Source: Niastella yeongjuensis (GTDB lineage Bacteria; Bacteroidota; Bacteroidia; Chitinophagales; Chitinophagaceae). Taken from it: DNA of 64,000 nucleotides. The stretch lies in assembly GCF_900110245.1 (NCBI RefSeq), contig NZ_FOCZ01000009.1, positions 62,001-126,000 of the forward strand, written 5' to 3'. The stretch's first letter is position 1, and each line of letters starts with the position of its first letter. Below are positions 49,729 to 59,289 of this stretch, piece by piece. Under the pieces are notes generated by a model. That model was given only the letters and a program-made list of their open reading frames with translations. It searched no databases and was not told the origin of the DNA. The position numbers were made by a program, and so were the translations under genes.

Positions 49729-49756
49729 TGAGCCCCCGCCATTCGACGAGGGCTCA
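49729..49756 (-). terminator. terminator of the SusCD operon (minus strand)
   Basis: TGAGCCC (49729-49735) pairs with GGGCTCA (49750-49756). On the minus strand it is followed by TTTTATTT. Confidence 0.6.
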
Positions 49757-49808
49757 CTTACAAGCTATCAGAAAATACTACCATCCCGGTTCAGACTTTC
49801 TATAAATT

Positions 49809-49872
49809 TGACCTGTCAGGACCGCATGAACTCTCCGATTGTTTAAGACCCAATGGCGGACCTTACAGGTCA
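49809..49872. repeat. TGACCTGT palindromic repeat, copy 3 (64 bp)
   Basis: It has the same ends and the same 64-bp length as copy 2 (17251-17314), with 54 of 64 positions identical by hand. It lies 6 bp after the stop of the lipoprotein gene at 49879 (minus strand). Confidence 0.75.
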
Positions 49873-49878
49873 GCATAC

Positions 49879-50385
49879 TCACTTCACATAGAACCGTACA
49901 AACTCACCAAACCCCACTGCACTCATCCCTGTTACTCCCGATCCACTACCAATGCCAGTTACCGGGAACGCTTCATACTTCTTATCCTTCACATAAATAT
50001 CGGGAGCAAAATCGTAGGAATCACTTGCTTTGATCGCCGCACCAAAAAGCGTTTCCAGGTCCGATACTTTTATGGTAAAGTTCACCGGCAATGAGGTCAC
50101 ATCCGCTTTGTATAATTTTACATTGGAGGCAGCTCCATTCTTCCGTACCACAATATCCACTTTTGCCGGCGGAGTAGCATCATTGAAATACAACGCTACC
50201 TTTACTTTTCCCTCATAGTTACCTGGACTGCCGCTTAATCTAATCGTATCAACCGTTTTTCCCGATTCCAGGTTAGTGGTAACAGCCGGCACATCTTCTA
50301 TGCTCACTCTTTCGGGAATTGCACCATCATCTTTTGAACAGCTGATGAAGGCAACAATGACTATTAGTATCATTAAGTGTTTCAT
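49879..50385 (-). CDS. lipoprotein of a SusCD operon
   Basis: The 168-residue protein has a lipobox (IVAFISCSKDDG) and a beta-rich mature part with no known enzymatic motif. It lies 25 bp after the SusD gene. Small lipoproteins at this position are often surface glycan- or peptide-binding partners of the SusCD pair (SusE-like by position). The ligand is unknown. Confidence 0.65.
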   Translation of the reverse strand: MKHLMILIVIVAFISCSKDDGAIPERVSIEDVPAVTTNLESGKTVDTIRLSGSPGNYEGKVKVALYFNDATPPAKVDIVVRKNGAASNVKLYKADVTSLPVNFTIKVSDLETLFGAAIKASDSYDFAPDIYVKDKKYEAFPVTGIGSGSGVTGMSAVGFGEFVRFYVK

Positions 50386-50410
50386 GTTTATTTTTATTAG
50401 TAGTGATCGA

Positions 50411-52090
50411 TTATGGTTGCCAGAATACTTTATAATTTTCAGCTACCTTTTGCGGCGGTGCGTTCTTGTTCAAACCAATCTCCCCGGTACTAAAAGGTAT
50501 ACTCCAGGGATACTTTCTATCGTTCGATACGGGTGTCACCTTTCCATCAGGACCTGTCACACTTGATACTAACCCTTCGGGCGCCGGTGCAAACAACACC
50601 GGAAATTTTGTTCTCCGGTAGTCGGTGTAGTTGTCTACAGGGTTCTCAATCCGGTTGATCCATTTCTCGGTCATGATGTATTCCATCTTCTTATTATCAT
50701 TACCGGCATCAAAGGCTGCAAGTACGCCATCCTTATAAGTTTTGGTAGCCGCTAATGTCGCTATTGCCGGAACGGTTTGTGCCTCGCCTGCCGATCCGGG
50801 TTTTACATAATTGGCTACCACATTGTCTACATGCGCAAAGGTGGCATCCAGCGCTTTGCTGAAAACGTCTCTTGCATCACCCGCTATTACGCCTGCCTGT
50901 ATCAATTCCGCTTCCAGGTATAAACGGTCCGGATAGGTAATAAACTCGTGCGGCCTTGCACCTGTTCCTGCATTCTGCTGACCGAGTGAGTTTACGCTTT
51001 TGGCGAGACTGTCGTTAAACCGTCCGCCTGCCGGATAAATACCCAGCATCGAATAGGTCTGACTGTTTGATCCATCCCGGCAAGGGCCATTGGAACCAAA
51101 AAGGATTGAAATAAAACCACCGTCGCGGTACTCTGTACAGTTTTCCGGTGTTCCATTTACTCCGCCTATGGCTGATTTCTGGTTATAGATGTAATAAGGC
51201 AATCTAGGATCTACGAGCCCCGTGAGGACGTCGGGATTTCTTCCCTTCATTATTTCATACAACCAGGGGCTGAATAGCTGTCCACCCCGCTGGGCGGCGG
51301 AATAGTCGCCATACGCCGGATGCCGGTCATCGGTAGTAACAATTGCCCCAAAAGGCATCATAAAACTTTCACTCTCGTTATTAATGAGGGAACCTGGCTG
51401 GGCCAGTAAAGCCGCTACCTGCGTTTTAACATCCTGTACCAACCTTACCTGCGTATACAGTTTCAACTTAATGGTATTCGCCGCCTTTATCCATCTGGCC
51501 GTATTCCCTTTATAAATGTAATCGTCGTTACCTGGTTTTGATGGGTTGAAGGCCGTGTTATTGAGATCGGCAATCCCTTCATCGAGTAAAGTCAATAATT
51601 GGGGATAGATCTCTGATCCTTTATCGGATTTAGGTTGTGAAATGCCTTCATCAAATCTATCGTATTCCGAATAAGGCACATCGCCCCAAATGTCTACCAG
51701 CAGGCTTACCGTATAAGCCTTTAGTATTTTTGCCACCCCTGCATATGCAAAACGGCTTTCTGCCGGCGCCCGTTTAATGATCACATTCAGGTTGGAAATG
51801 GCCCCATACAATTCATTCCAGTTGGATGAGCCTGCATTATACCTGTCTGCAGCGATACGACCCGTAAGCTGGTGGGTATATAATGACAAGGTATTACCGA
51901 TGGTTGAACCCAGCGCAATATTATTGCTGATGTTGCGCTCTGCCCCACTCAATACCAGCGACAATGTCACCGATGACGGCGTAGGATTGTTTATGTTCTT
52001 ATTTACATCCAGAAATTTCTTACAGCCGGTTCCGACAATCATCAAAACCAGTAATGCTGTACATGCGTATATAAAATATTTTCTTCTCAT
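50411..52090 (-). CDS. SusD/RagB-family nutrient-binding lipoprotein
   Basis: The 559-residue protein has a lipobox (LMIVGTGCKKFLDVN), the helical SusD-like_2 type layout with NLSLYTHQLTGR-like text (TLSLYTHQLTGRIAADRY) and late EKWINRIENPVDNYTDYRRTKFP. It forms the lid on the SusC channel. It starts 21 bp after susC. The SusD-like_2 group often handles peptides or small substrates rather than long glycans, but the ligand cannot be read from sequence. Confidence 0.9.
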   Translation of the reverse strand: MRRKYFIYACTALLVLMIVGTGCKKFLDVNKNINNPTPSSVTLSLVLSGAERNISNNIALGSTIGNTLSLYTHQLTGRIAADRYNAGSSNWNELYGAISNLNVIIKRAPAESRFAYAGVAKILKAYTVSLLVDIWGDVPYSEYDRFDEGISQPKSDKGSEIYPQLLTLLDEGIADLNNTAFNPSKPGNDDYIYKGNTARWIKAANTIKLKLYTQVRLVQDVKTQVAALLAQPGSLINNESESFMMPFGAIVTTDDRHPAYGDYSAAQRGGQLFSPWLYEIMKGRNPDVLTGLVDPRLPYYIYNQKSAIGGVNGTPENCTEYRDGGFISILFGSNGPCRDGSNSQTYSMLGIYPAGGRFNDSLAKSVNSLGQQNAGTGARPHEFITYPDRLYLEAELIQAGVIAGDARDVFSKALDATFAHVDNVVANYVKPGSAGEAQTVPAIATLAATKTYKDGVLAAFDAGNDNKKMEYIMTEKWINRIENPVDNYTDYRRTKFPVLFAPAPEGLVSSVTGPDGKVTPVSNDRKYPWSIPFSTGEIGLNKNAPPQKVAENYKVFWQP

Positions 52091-52111
52091 AATTGATGTA
52101 TTGCGGTATGA

Positions 52112-55100
52112 TTAGAAAGTTACGTTCAGGTTAACGCCAAATCTTTTTGTACTGGGCGCGCCGCCAGATTCCACCCCTTGCGATCCACTCCCTATTACAG
52201 AATTGATATCCGGATCAAAGTGCGTGTATTTAGGTACATTGGGCGCCAGGTACCAAAGGTTGCGGCCATTTACTGATAAAGTAATATTGGTTAATTTAAG
52301 CGCACTCACCCATTTTGACGGGAGGCTATACCCCAGGCTTATTTCTCTTAAGCGATACACGGTTCCATCCCATACCGCATACTCAAAGGCGCCGTTGGTA
52401 GCGAAGCTGGCACCTGTACCGGCCGTAAAGAACAGGTCATTGGTAGTAACCCTGGTTTGATTTGGTACTGTTTTGCCATTTACCATCAACGGAACATAGT
52501 GATTCAATCCATCTGATCCTATCACCGGGGTTGGGTCTCCATAGATACCGGTGATCACCGCATTCCTTTCCCTGTTCTCGGTGTCCTTGGTTACGCCTCT
52601 TCCCAACATACTGTTGATGGTTTCCGAATAAAAATCACCACCCTTCGTCATATCAAACAGTACATTCAATGTAAATCCTTTATAAGAAACCGTATTGGTA
52701 ATACCCATTTTATAATCGGCATTTGGATCTCCTACCATGTCATCGTTGGGGTCGAGGTAAGGCATGCCAGAGGTGGCACTGATCAACAATTGTCCATCCT
52801 CTGAACGGGCCGAGTGTGAGCCACGCAGATAGCCATATGGCTTTCCGGCTTCGATATAATTATACCCACCTGTAACCAATAAACTTCGGGTTAACCCTTC
52901 TTTCAATGCCAGCACCGTATTTTTGTTCTGTGTATAAATGCCGCGGATATCCCAGCGGAACTTGCTGGTCACTACCGGACTAACATCCAGCGCTATTTCC
53001 CACCCGGTATTTCGAATTTCACCGAGGTTGGTATAGAAATTACTATAACCGGCTGTTCGGGGCAGACTAATTCCATAAATCAAATCGGTCGATTTCTTAT
53101 CATACCAGGTTACTTCCAGGCCTACCCGCTGATTGAAGAACCGGAGATCAGCCCCTAATTCCAACTCCCTGGTGAACTCGGGTGTGAGGGTGGTATCGTA
53201 GTAGTCTCCTCCTCTTGTGGCGAATGGCTGATTCAAAAACCCTGCTGCATTTAAATCGAAAATAGCTTCGCCTTTATGCGGCTCAGCGTCATTACCCACC
53301 CGGGCATAACCAGCGCGCACCTTTCCATAATCGAACCACTTCGATTTCAAATTAAGCGCCTCCGACCAAACAAGCGATCCGGAAATACCGGGGTAGAAAT
53401 ATTTTGCATTCTTATAAGGAAGTGTAGACGTAAGGTCACCTCTTCCCGTAACATTAAGGAATGCATAGTTCTTGTAACCAATAGAGGCATCACCAAAGAA
53501 ACCGACTAACCTCCTCTTTGTTCTCAGATCACCATCATTACTATAGGTCTGGCGGCGCGTATTATTCAGGTTATACAAACCAGGGATCACAAAATCAATA
53601 CCATACACCTGTTGATGACGGCTGTTCCTTTCATTTACATCGCTACCCAGGTTAATATCCAGGCTCCAGTCTTTGGCAATCTTCGGACTGATCACCGCAA
53701 TGATCTTACCCTGGATCTCCTGTTGCTTGTCTATCACTTCTGTTATGGTGCCTAATGGATTTTCAGGAGCGGTAGTACCACTGCCGTATGATGATTTATC
53801 AATGACCTGATCTCTGAAAAGTGCATAGTTGTTCACACCGGCATTGAAGTCAACCCGGATCCAATTGTTGAATTTATAAGAAGCCCGAACGTTTCCCACT
53901 ATGCGGTCATCGAAGGTTGTGATCACGTTGTGGTATGCTCCCCATATCGGATTGGTATATTGGCCGTCATTAAAACCGATCTGGGCACCTACCTTATTTA
54001 CAGATGGCCAACCAGTGATATCCCAGTTACGGGCCATGGTATAGGTTCGACCCCACTGTGATAAAAAGTTCTGGGCCGCACCAATAAAACCACCTACCTG
54101 TTTAGACCGGGCATAGGAAGCGTTGGCGCCAATGGTGAGTTTACCAACGGCCGTTTGTCCGCCCACGCTGACATTACTTTTCTTATAACTTGAGTTCATG
54201 ATGTAACCCTTTTGGTTCACCTGCGACAGCGTAACGTTGAACAGGGATCTCCCTTCGCCACCATTCAATCCTATAGAATGTTCCATGAGGTTACCGGTTT
54301 TAAAGAGCGACGACACGTTATCGGGAACCGCCTTATAAGCAATCAGGCCATTGGGGAAAAGCTCGGGGTAAGAATTATACATAGTAGCCCAGGTGGTAGC
54401 AGGAATAGAGTCGATGCCCGAGGAAGAGGGACGAACGACATTTCCAGCCGCATCATAGATCACGCCTCTGCCGAATTTTCCACCCCATGAACCATTTGAC
54501 GATTGGGTCCTGAAGTTAGCCCCCGCCCCATAAAGATTCTGGAACTCAGGAATATCAGCCACCTTTTCGATGCTGTATCCTGCCCTGTATGTAACGTTCA
54601 AAGATTTGGAGCCTCTCTTCGGCGCGCCTGATTTAGTGGTAATCAGCAATACGCCATTGGCCGCTCTTGAACCATATAACGAGGCCGCGGCAGCCCCTTT
54701 CAACACACTGATTGACTCAATATCATTGGGGTCGATATTATTTAAACCGGAACCGTAAGCACCGCCGGCCGTGAGTGAGTTAGAAGTTTTTATCAGGGGA
54801 TTGCTATAAGGAACACCATCCACCACAATCAACGGGTCTGCTCCGCTAAAAGTAGATACCCCCCGGATCTGAATACGAGAGGCAGCTCCAGGCTGCCCCT
54901 GCCCCGCGCGAATATCCACGCCCGGTACTTTTCCTGCTAAGGTGTTCAGGATATTGGGTTCTGATTTCTGAAGCATGTTACCGGGATCAACTTTCGATAC
55001 GGAATACCCTAAGGCCCGTTCGTTACGTTTGATACCCATGGCAGTTACCACTACTTCAGAGAGATCCGCTTTTGCAGCAGACAACCTGATCTCCAATGTA

Positions 55101-55363
55101 GACCCCGTGCCTACTGCTATTTCAGTAGGTGCATAGTTTACAGCAGAGACTACCAGTACATTGCCTCTTGCAACGGCAATACTGAATTTACCATCGGGAT
55201 CTGAAGTAGTACCTGTTTTTGATTTTCCTTTGATGACAACGGAAGCGAAAGGAATAGGGGCTCCGTTTTCGTCCACAACCCTGCCGGAGAGGGACAGGGT
55301 TTGTGATTTACTGACCACAGTGCATAGGATGGCCAATAAAAAAACGTACAGTTTTTTTCTCAT
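52112..55363 (-). CDS. SusC/RagA-family TonB-dependent outer membrane transporter
   Basis: The 1083-residue protein has a signal peptide (1-20), a carboxypeptidase-regulatory-like domain (about 22-100, SLSGRVVDENGAPIPFASVVIKG), a plug domain with VVVTAMGIKRNERALGYSVSKVD and IQIRGVSTFSGADPLIVVDGVPYSNP, and a long beta barrel ending GVNLNVTF. It imports a bound substrate with energy from TonB. It is the first gene of the operon. No sigma/anti-sigma pair or polysaccharide hydrolase lies beside it. Confidence 0.93.
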   Translation of the reverse strand: MRKKLYVFLLAILCTVVSKSQTLSLSGRVVDENGAPIPFASVVIKGKSKTGTTSDPDGKFSIAVARGNVLVVSAVNYAPTEIAVGTGSTLEIRLSAAKADLSEVVVTAMGIKRNERALGYSVSKVDPGNMLQKSEPNILNTLAGKVPGVDIRAGQGQPGAASRIQIRGVSTFSGADPLIVVDGVPYSNPLIKTSNSLTAGGAYGSGLNNIDPNDIESISVLKGAAAASLYGSRAANGVLLITTKSGAPKRGSKSLNVTYRAGYSIEKVADIPEFQNLYGAGANFRTQSSNGSWGGKFGRGVIYDAAGNVVRPSSSGIDSIPATTWATMYNSYPELFPNGLIAYKAVPDNVSSLFKTGNLMEHSIGLNGGEGRSLFNVTLSQVNQKGYIMNSSYKKSNVSVGGQTAVGKLTIGANASYARSKQVGGFIGAAQNFLSQWGRTYTMARNWDITGWPSVNKVGAQIGFNDGQYTNPIWGAYHNVITTFDDRIVGNVRASYKFNNWIRVDFNAGVNNYALFRDQVIDKSSYGSGTTAPENPLGTITEVIDKQQEIQGKIIAVISPKIAKDWSLDINLGSDVNERNSRHQQVYGIDFVIPGLYNLNNTRRQTYSNDGDLRTKRRLVGFFGDASIGYKNYAFLNVTGRGDLTSTLPYKNAKYFYPGISGSLVWSEALNLKSKWFDYGKVRAGYARVGNDAEPHKGEAIFDLNAAGFLNQPFATRGGDYYDTTLTPEFTRELELGADLRFFNQRVGLEVTWYDKKSTDLIYGISLPRTAGYSNFYTNLGEIRNTGWEIALDVSPVVTSKFRWDIRGIYTQNKNTVLALKEGLTRSLLVTGGYNYIEAGKPYGYLRGSHSARSEDGQLLISATSGMPYLDPNDDMVGDPNADYKMGITNTVSYKGFTLNVLFDMTKGGDFYSETINSMLGRGVTKDTENRERNAVITGIYGDPTPVIGSDGLNHYVPLMVNGKTVPNQTRVTTNDLFFTAGTGASFATNGAFEYAVWDGTVYRLREISLGYSLPSKWVSALKLTNITLSVNGRNLWYLAPNVPKYTHFDPDINSVIGSGSQGVESGGAPSTKRFGVNLNVTF

Positions 55364-55605
55364 GTGACTTTTAGTTTATGGTTGAATATCTATTTGAACC
55401 TAACTGAATTTACCGAAAATCATCAAGATAAGCATAGCTTTTTATTGCTTTGTTTGCAACATTTTCATGAGGAGCTGTTAACTTATTTTAGCGCAGGTAC
55501 TAACAGGTTATAAAAAAAACGACAGGATAATTTCAATAAAGAAAATAGCAAAAATTGTAAAGCATATACTTCACATCAACAAAAGCACACATATGAATGT
55601 AATCA
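55364..55605. other. AT-rich gap upstream of susC
   Basis: The 303-bp gap between susC and the SulP gene (up to 55666) contains only AT-rich sequence and the SulP terminator at 55606. No promoter element stands out. Confidence 0.4.
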
Positions 55606-55637
55606 ATAAAAACGGCCGCACTTTGAGGTGCAGCCGC
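55606..55637 (-). terminator. terminator of the SulP gene
   Basis: On the minus strand CGGCTGCAC and GTGCGGCCG pair around CTCAAA and are followed by TTTTTATTG. Confidence 0.8.
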
Positions 55638-55666
55638 CTATCTATTTAAATAATTCGTATGTAGGT

Positions 55667-57196
55667 TTAATCCATCGCCACCTTATATTCCGGGTCTTCT
55701 ATTACGTTTACATCTATTACCGATTCAGCATTCTTCATGAGGGTGCGACAATCAGCACTTAAATGCCGCAAGTGTAATTTCTTTCCGGCTTTGTGATAAC
55801 GTTCTGTAAGTTTATTCAATGCTTCAATGGCACTCATGTCGGTTATGCGGCTTTCTTTAAAATCAATGATCACTTCAGCAGGATCATTGGACACATCAAA
55901 TTTTTCGAGGAAGGTAGTTACAGAACCAAAGAATAGTGGGCCGAATATTTCGTAATGCTTTATGCCATTCTCATCTGTGTATTTTCTGGCACGAATTCTT
56001 TTCGCACTTTCCCAGGCAAACACCAATGCGGAGATGATGACACCAATCAACACTGCCAATGCCAGGTTGTGCAACCACACGGTAATAAGTGCAACCAGTA
56101 TTCCTACAATCACATCAGGCCGGGGCATTTTATTGATGATACGCAGGCTGGTCCACTCAAATGTTCCAACAGCCACCATGATCATAACACCAACAAGCGC
56201 GGCCATCGGCACCCGTTCAATAATGGGTGCACCGAAAAGAATAACCAATAAAATGGTGATGGAGGCTACAATACCTGACAGCCTTGCCCGGGAGCCGGCA
56301 GATAAATTCACAAATGATTGTGCAATCATGGCACAGCCGCCCATACCGGTAAAGAAACCATTGACAACATTCGCCGTTCCCTGTGCCACACATTCTTTAT
56401 TACCACGACCCCGGTTGCCGCTGATCTCATCAACGATGTTAAGTGTTAACAAGCTTTCAATCAAACCCACGCCAGCCATTACCAATGAATAGGGAAAGAT
56501 GATTGTTAATGTATCAAACTTAAAAGGCACCAGGGGAATATGAAATGGTGGCAGGCTTCCACTAATGGATGCAATGTCTTTTACTGTTTTTGTATGAATA
56601 CCAAATCCCAGTACGATCAGAAATACCACAATGATGGCCACCAAGGAAGCGGGGACTGCTTTTGTCAACTTGGGAAATACAATAACGATGGCAATGGTCA
56701 TAAATACCAATGCCAACATGATCCACAATGGCGTACCGGAAAGCCAGGTAGTACCGGTTGCATTGGTGATGGTGAACTGTTTTATCTGCGCCATGAAGAT
56801 GATCACTGCCAGTCCGTTTACAAAGCCATACATTACTGATTGGGGCACCAGCCGGATGAATTTGGCCAGTCTGAATAAGCCCACCAGCAATTGTAATACG
56901 CCGGCCAATGCAACCGCTGCAAATACATATTCTACCCCGTGCGATTTCATCAATGCGATCAATACCACTACGGTAGCGCCGGCACCACCAGATACCATAC
57001 CCGGACGGCCACCCAAAACAGCAGTGATCAACCCCATCATAAATGCTGCATATAAACCGGTCAATGGCGACAAACCCGCCAATATTGCAAATGACAATGA
57101 TTCCGGGATCATCGTCATAGCTACTGTAAGCCCGGCCAGTACTTCCGTTTTGTAGTTTACTTTTTGTTTGAAATCGAATAAATTAAGGTATGCCAT
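55667..57196 (-). CDS. SulP-family anion transporter with STAS domain
   Basis: I choose MAYLNLFDFKQK at 57196 (509 residues). The longer frame to 57265 overlaps the upstream gene's terminator. About 10-12 membrane helices carry the SulP signature (EVLAGLTVAMTMIPESLSFAILAGLSPLTGLYAAF). A cytoplasmic STAS domain ends the protein (about 400-509, VIIDFKESRITDMSAIEALNKL). SulP proteins move sulfate, bicarbonate or other anions; the exact substrate is not readable. Confidence 0.9.
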   Translation of the reverse strand: MAYLNLFDFKQKVNYKTEVLAGLTVAMTMIPESLSFAILAGLSPLTGLYAAFMMGLITAVLGGRPGMVSGGAGATVVVLIALMKSHGVEYVFAAVALAGVLQLLVGLFRLAKFIRLVPQSVMYGFVNGLAVIIFMAQIKQFTITNATGTTWLSGTPLWIMLALVFMTIAIVIVFPKLTKAVPASLVAIIVVFLIVLGFGIHTKTVKDIASISGSLPPFHIPLVPFKFDTLTIIFPYSLVMAGVGLIESLLTLNIVDEISGNRGRGNKECVAQGTANVVNGFFTGMGGCAMIAQSFVNLSAGSRARLSGIVASITILLVILFGAPIIERVPMAALVGVMIMVAVGTFEWTSLRIINKMPRPDVIVGILVALITVWLHNLALAVLIGVIISALVFAWESAKRIRARKYTDENGIKHYEIFGPLFFGSVTTFLEKFDVSNDPAEVIIDFKESRITDMSAIEALNKLTERYHKAGKKLHLRHLSADCRTLMKNAESVIDVNVIEDPEYKVAMD

Positions 57197-57221
57197 TATA
57201 GAATAAAATGCGCGAAGGTAG

Positions 57222-57258
57222 GCAAAAAAATGCCCCGCTGCAATATGCAGACGGGGCT
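57222..57258 (-). terminator. terminator of the 57333 gene
   Basis: On the minus strand GCCCCGTCTGCA and TGCAGCGGGGC pair around a short ATA loop and are followed by ATTTTTTTGCC. Confidence 0.8.
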
Positions 57259-57332
57259 CCTTCACTAAGCGGACAACGGCAACATTCCGGAGGTTAACAT
57301 AGGAAGATCAATTTCTACTTTCTTTTCAAAAC

Positions 57333-57734
57333 TTATTTTATAACCATCTCAGTAATATTAGATTCAATCTTTTTAAATTCCTCGTCTCCCAAATGAGACC
57401 GGTTATAAGTTGAGTATTGAACAAGATGTTTATTTCCCTTTTTAAATTGATAGATGTCGGTAAGCGAAAAATTTACTATAAGCGAGTCATAAGTTTCCAG
57501 TGTTATAAAATACTCAGGCTTCAGTGTTCCCGGTGTACCAATCTTACAATAATCTATTTTAAGATCATCCTGATCTATAATTTTAAAACAGTGGCCATAA
57601 TCAATGTCTTCATAACTGATACCATGCTGATCAAAATAAATGTTCTCTTTATTGGTGTTCACAAATCTTATCCTCGCACTTGCATGATCTTCTGTTACTT
57701 CTATTGACAATTCAACGTCCATTTTTTCTTTCAT
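57333..57734 (-). CDS. hypothetical protein (133 aa), beta-sandwich-like
   Basis: This small cytoplasmic-looking protein has an Ig-like strand pattern: DVELSIEVTEDHASARIRFVN, IDYCKIGTPGTLKPEYFITL, SLIVNFSLTDIYQFKKGNKHLVQYST. It resembles the N-terminal domain of some M35-type metallopeptidases or BsuPI-like inhibitors (FITLxxxxSxxxxxxLxDxYxF). It has no signal peptide. It is monocistronic, ending at a strong terminator. Confidence 0.55.
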   Translation of the reverse strand: MKEKMDVELSIEVTEDHASARIRFVNTNKENIYFDQHGISYEDIDYGHCFKIIDQDDLKIDYCKIGTPGTLKPEYFITLETYDSLIVNFSLTDIYQFKKGNKHLVQYSTYNRSHLGDEEFKKIESNITEMVIK

Positions 57735-58134
57735 TGGGAAATGATTTAATGTTATATAATTTGATTAATAAAGACGCAAGCGTATTGTATTTGGGCAATA
57801 AATGACATCGCAACTGTTCTTAGACAATTACAACAATGCCAACAAAACCATACCTAACGAGATACGTATGTAACTATAATACTGAAATGATTGGAACCAA
57901 CGGTTTATGTGGGGTATGTATATAGGCTATGCCTATTAGAGATACTTAATGTAGTAAAATCGTATAACCAAATATATGTATTATTCGATTACATAATACA
58001 GTTACCAATAATTTTTTTTTGGAATATTTAAACAGTACAAACGTGTACTCAGGCCGAATCACTTTATATTTTGTTGTCGGATAATAACTTGTACCTAGTT
58101 TTTTACATTTATCAAGTTCACCGCTTCCATTGGC
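57735..58134. other. AT-rich gap, nothing recognised
   Basis: The first 400 bp of the 806-bp gap between the 57333 gene and the hydrolase at 58541 show no gene, repeat or clear promoter. The hairpin cluster follows at 58135. Confidence 0.5.
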
Positions 58135-58399
58135 AACTTGTGCAAATATTGCACAAGTTCAATTACTTATATTCTTTTTGAACTATCAAGGAATTCCTGA
58201 CAGTTCAAAAAGCAATATGCAAAATTTGCACATTGCTTTTTAGTACACCTATTTTGTTGAACTGTTGCAAGAAATGCAACAGTTCAATTTGCTTTTTGAA
58301 CTTGCAAGAAATCCTTGCAAGTTGCCATTTGCAATATGCCCTATCCTGCATAATGCCCTTTCGACACTTTCAGTTGTTGCATTTTATGCACAACTGAAA
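58135..58399. repeat. cluster of six adjacent hairpins sharing words
   Basis: Stems are: 58135-58159 (arm AACTTGTGCAA, 11 bp), 58174-58212 (arm CTTTTTGAACT, 11 bp), 58207-58241 (arm AAAAAGCAAT, 10 bp), 58257-58287 (arm TTGAACTGTTGCA, 13 bp perfect), 58299-58323 (arm AACTTGCAAG, 10 bp) and 58368-58399 (arm TTTCAGTTG plus TGCAT, one bulge). The words TTGAAC, CTTGCAA and TTGCA recur between hairpins. There is no coding potential on either strand beyond chance ORFs. Confidence 0.75.
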
Positions 58400-58540
58400 C
58401 AATGGCAGGAAATTCGGGCGGGACTTGTAAATAGCTTTGATATGCTCACTTATATTTGCCTTATTCCTCCCATATAGAAACAGTTAGAAATGTATTACGT
58501 ACCAAATCGCATGAGACCTTTTTTACCGGCGTACAAATCT

Positions 58541-59239
58541 TCACTCCCCTAACCACCCTTCCAACACCGCATTAAACTCTAACGGCTTTTCCATCATCGG
58601 CGCATGTCCGCACTGTTGCAACATCACTAAAGTAGCATTGGGTAAAAATTGTTCGAACTCGCGCGCCACATGCGGCGGTGTAATTTTATCTTCGTCGCCC
58701 CAAATAAGTAAGGCAGGGGTGTGAATGGCAGGAAGCAGGTCGGCTACATAATGGCGTTGGGCAGATTTGGCGGTGCGTACTATACTCATGCATTTGCGGG
58801 TATCGGTCGTAATGCTGAACACTTCATCTACCAGCGCTTTGGTGGCTACGGCAGGATCATAAAACGTATAGGCAACTCTTTCACGAATGTATTCATAACT
58901 GCTCCGGCGCGGATATCCACCCATACTGGTGTTTTCATACAAGCCTGAACTGCCGGTTAGTATCAGTCGACTTACATTTTCCGGATGGCGATGGGTGTAT
59001 AAAATAGCTACATGCCCGCCGAGGGAATTGCCAACGAGTACTACGTTGGTCAAACTGTTCTTATTTATATAGAACTCCAGGTAATCGGTGAGGTAGGCCA
59101 ATGGATCATTATTGTGCCGGTCGAATATGGGCAGTTCAGGGATGTGTAATTCATAATCTGACTGAAAATGTGCTATCACGCCATGCCAGTTACTCAACCC
59201 GCCAAACAATCCGTGCAACAAAACCATGCTTTGCTTCAT
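58541..59239 (-). CDS. alpha/beta hydrolase
   Basis: I choose MKQSMVLLHG at 59239 (232 residues). The longer frame overlaps the regulator gene. The sequence has LLHGLFGGLSNW (oxyanion loop), VLVGNSLGGHVA (Ser nucleophile), IWGDEDKITPP (Asp) and QQCGHAPMMEKP (His), so the triad is complete. It resembles the MenH/esterase group. It lies 50 bp after the Crp/Fnr gene and is probably cotranscribed with it. Confidence 0.87.
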   Translation of the reverse strand: MKQSMVLLHGLFGGLSNWHGVIAHFQSDYELHIPELPIFDRHNNDPLAYLTDYLEFYINKNSLTNVVLVGNSLGGHVAILYTHRHPENVSRLILTGSSGLYENTSMGGYPRRSSYEYIRERVAYTFYDPAVATKALVDEVFSITTDTRKCMSIVRTAKSAQRHYVADLLPAIHTPALLIWGDEDKITPPHVAREFEQFLPNATLVMLQQCGHAPMMEKPLEFNAVLEGWLGE

Positions 59240-59289
59240 AATTTTTTTTGAAGCAAAACTATCCGCATCGAAAAAAGGGGGCCGTGATC

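Noticed and set aside
57197-57265. longer N-terminus of the SulP transporter
   Set aside because: It overlaps the terminator of the 57333 gene; the start at 57196 matches the family.
58265-58477. 70-residue ORF in the hairpin cluster
   Set aside because: It is formed by palindromic hairpin sequence and has no conserved-looking pattern.
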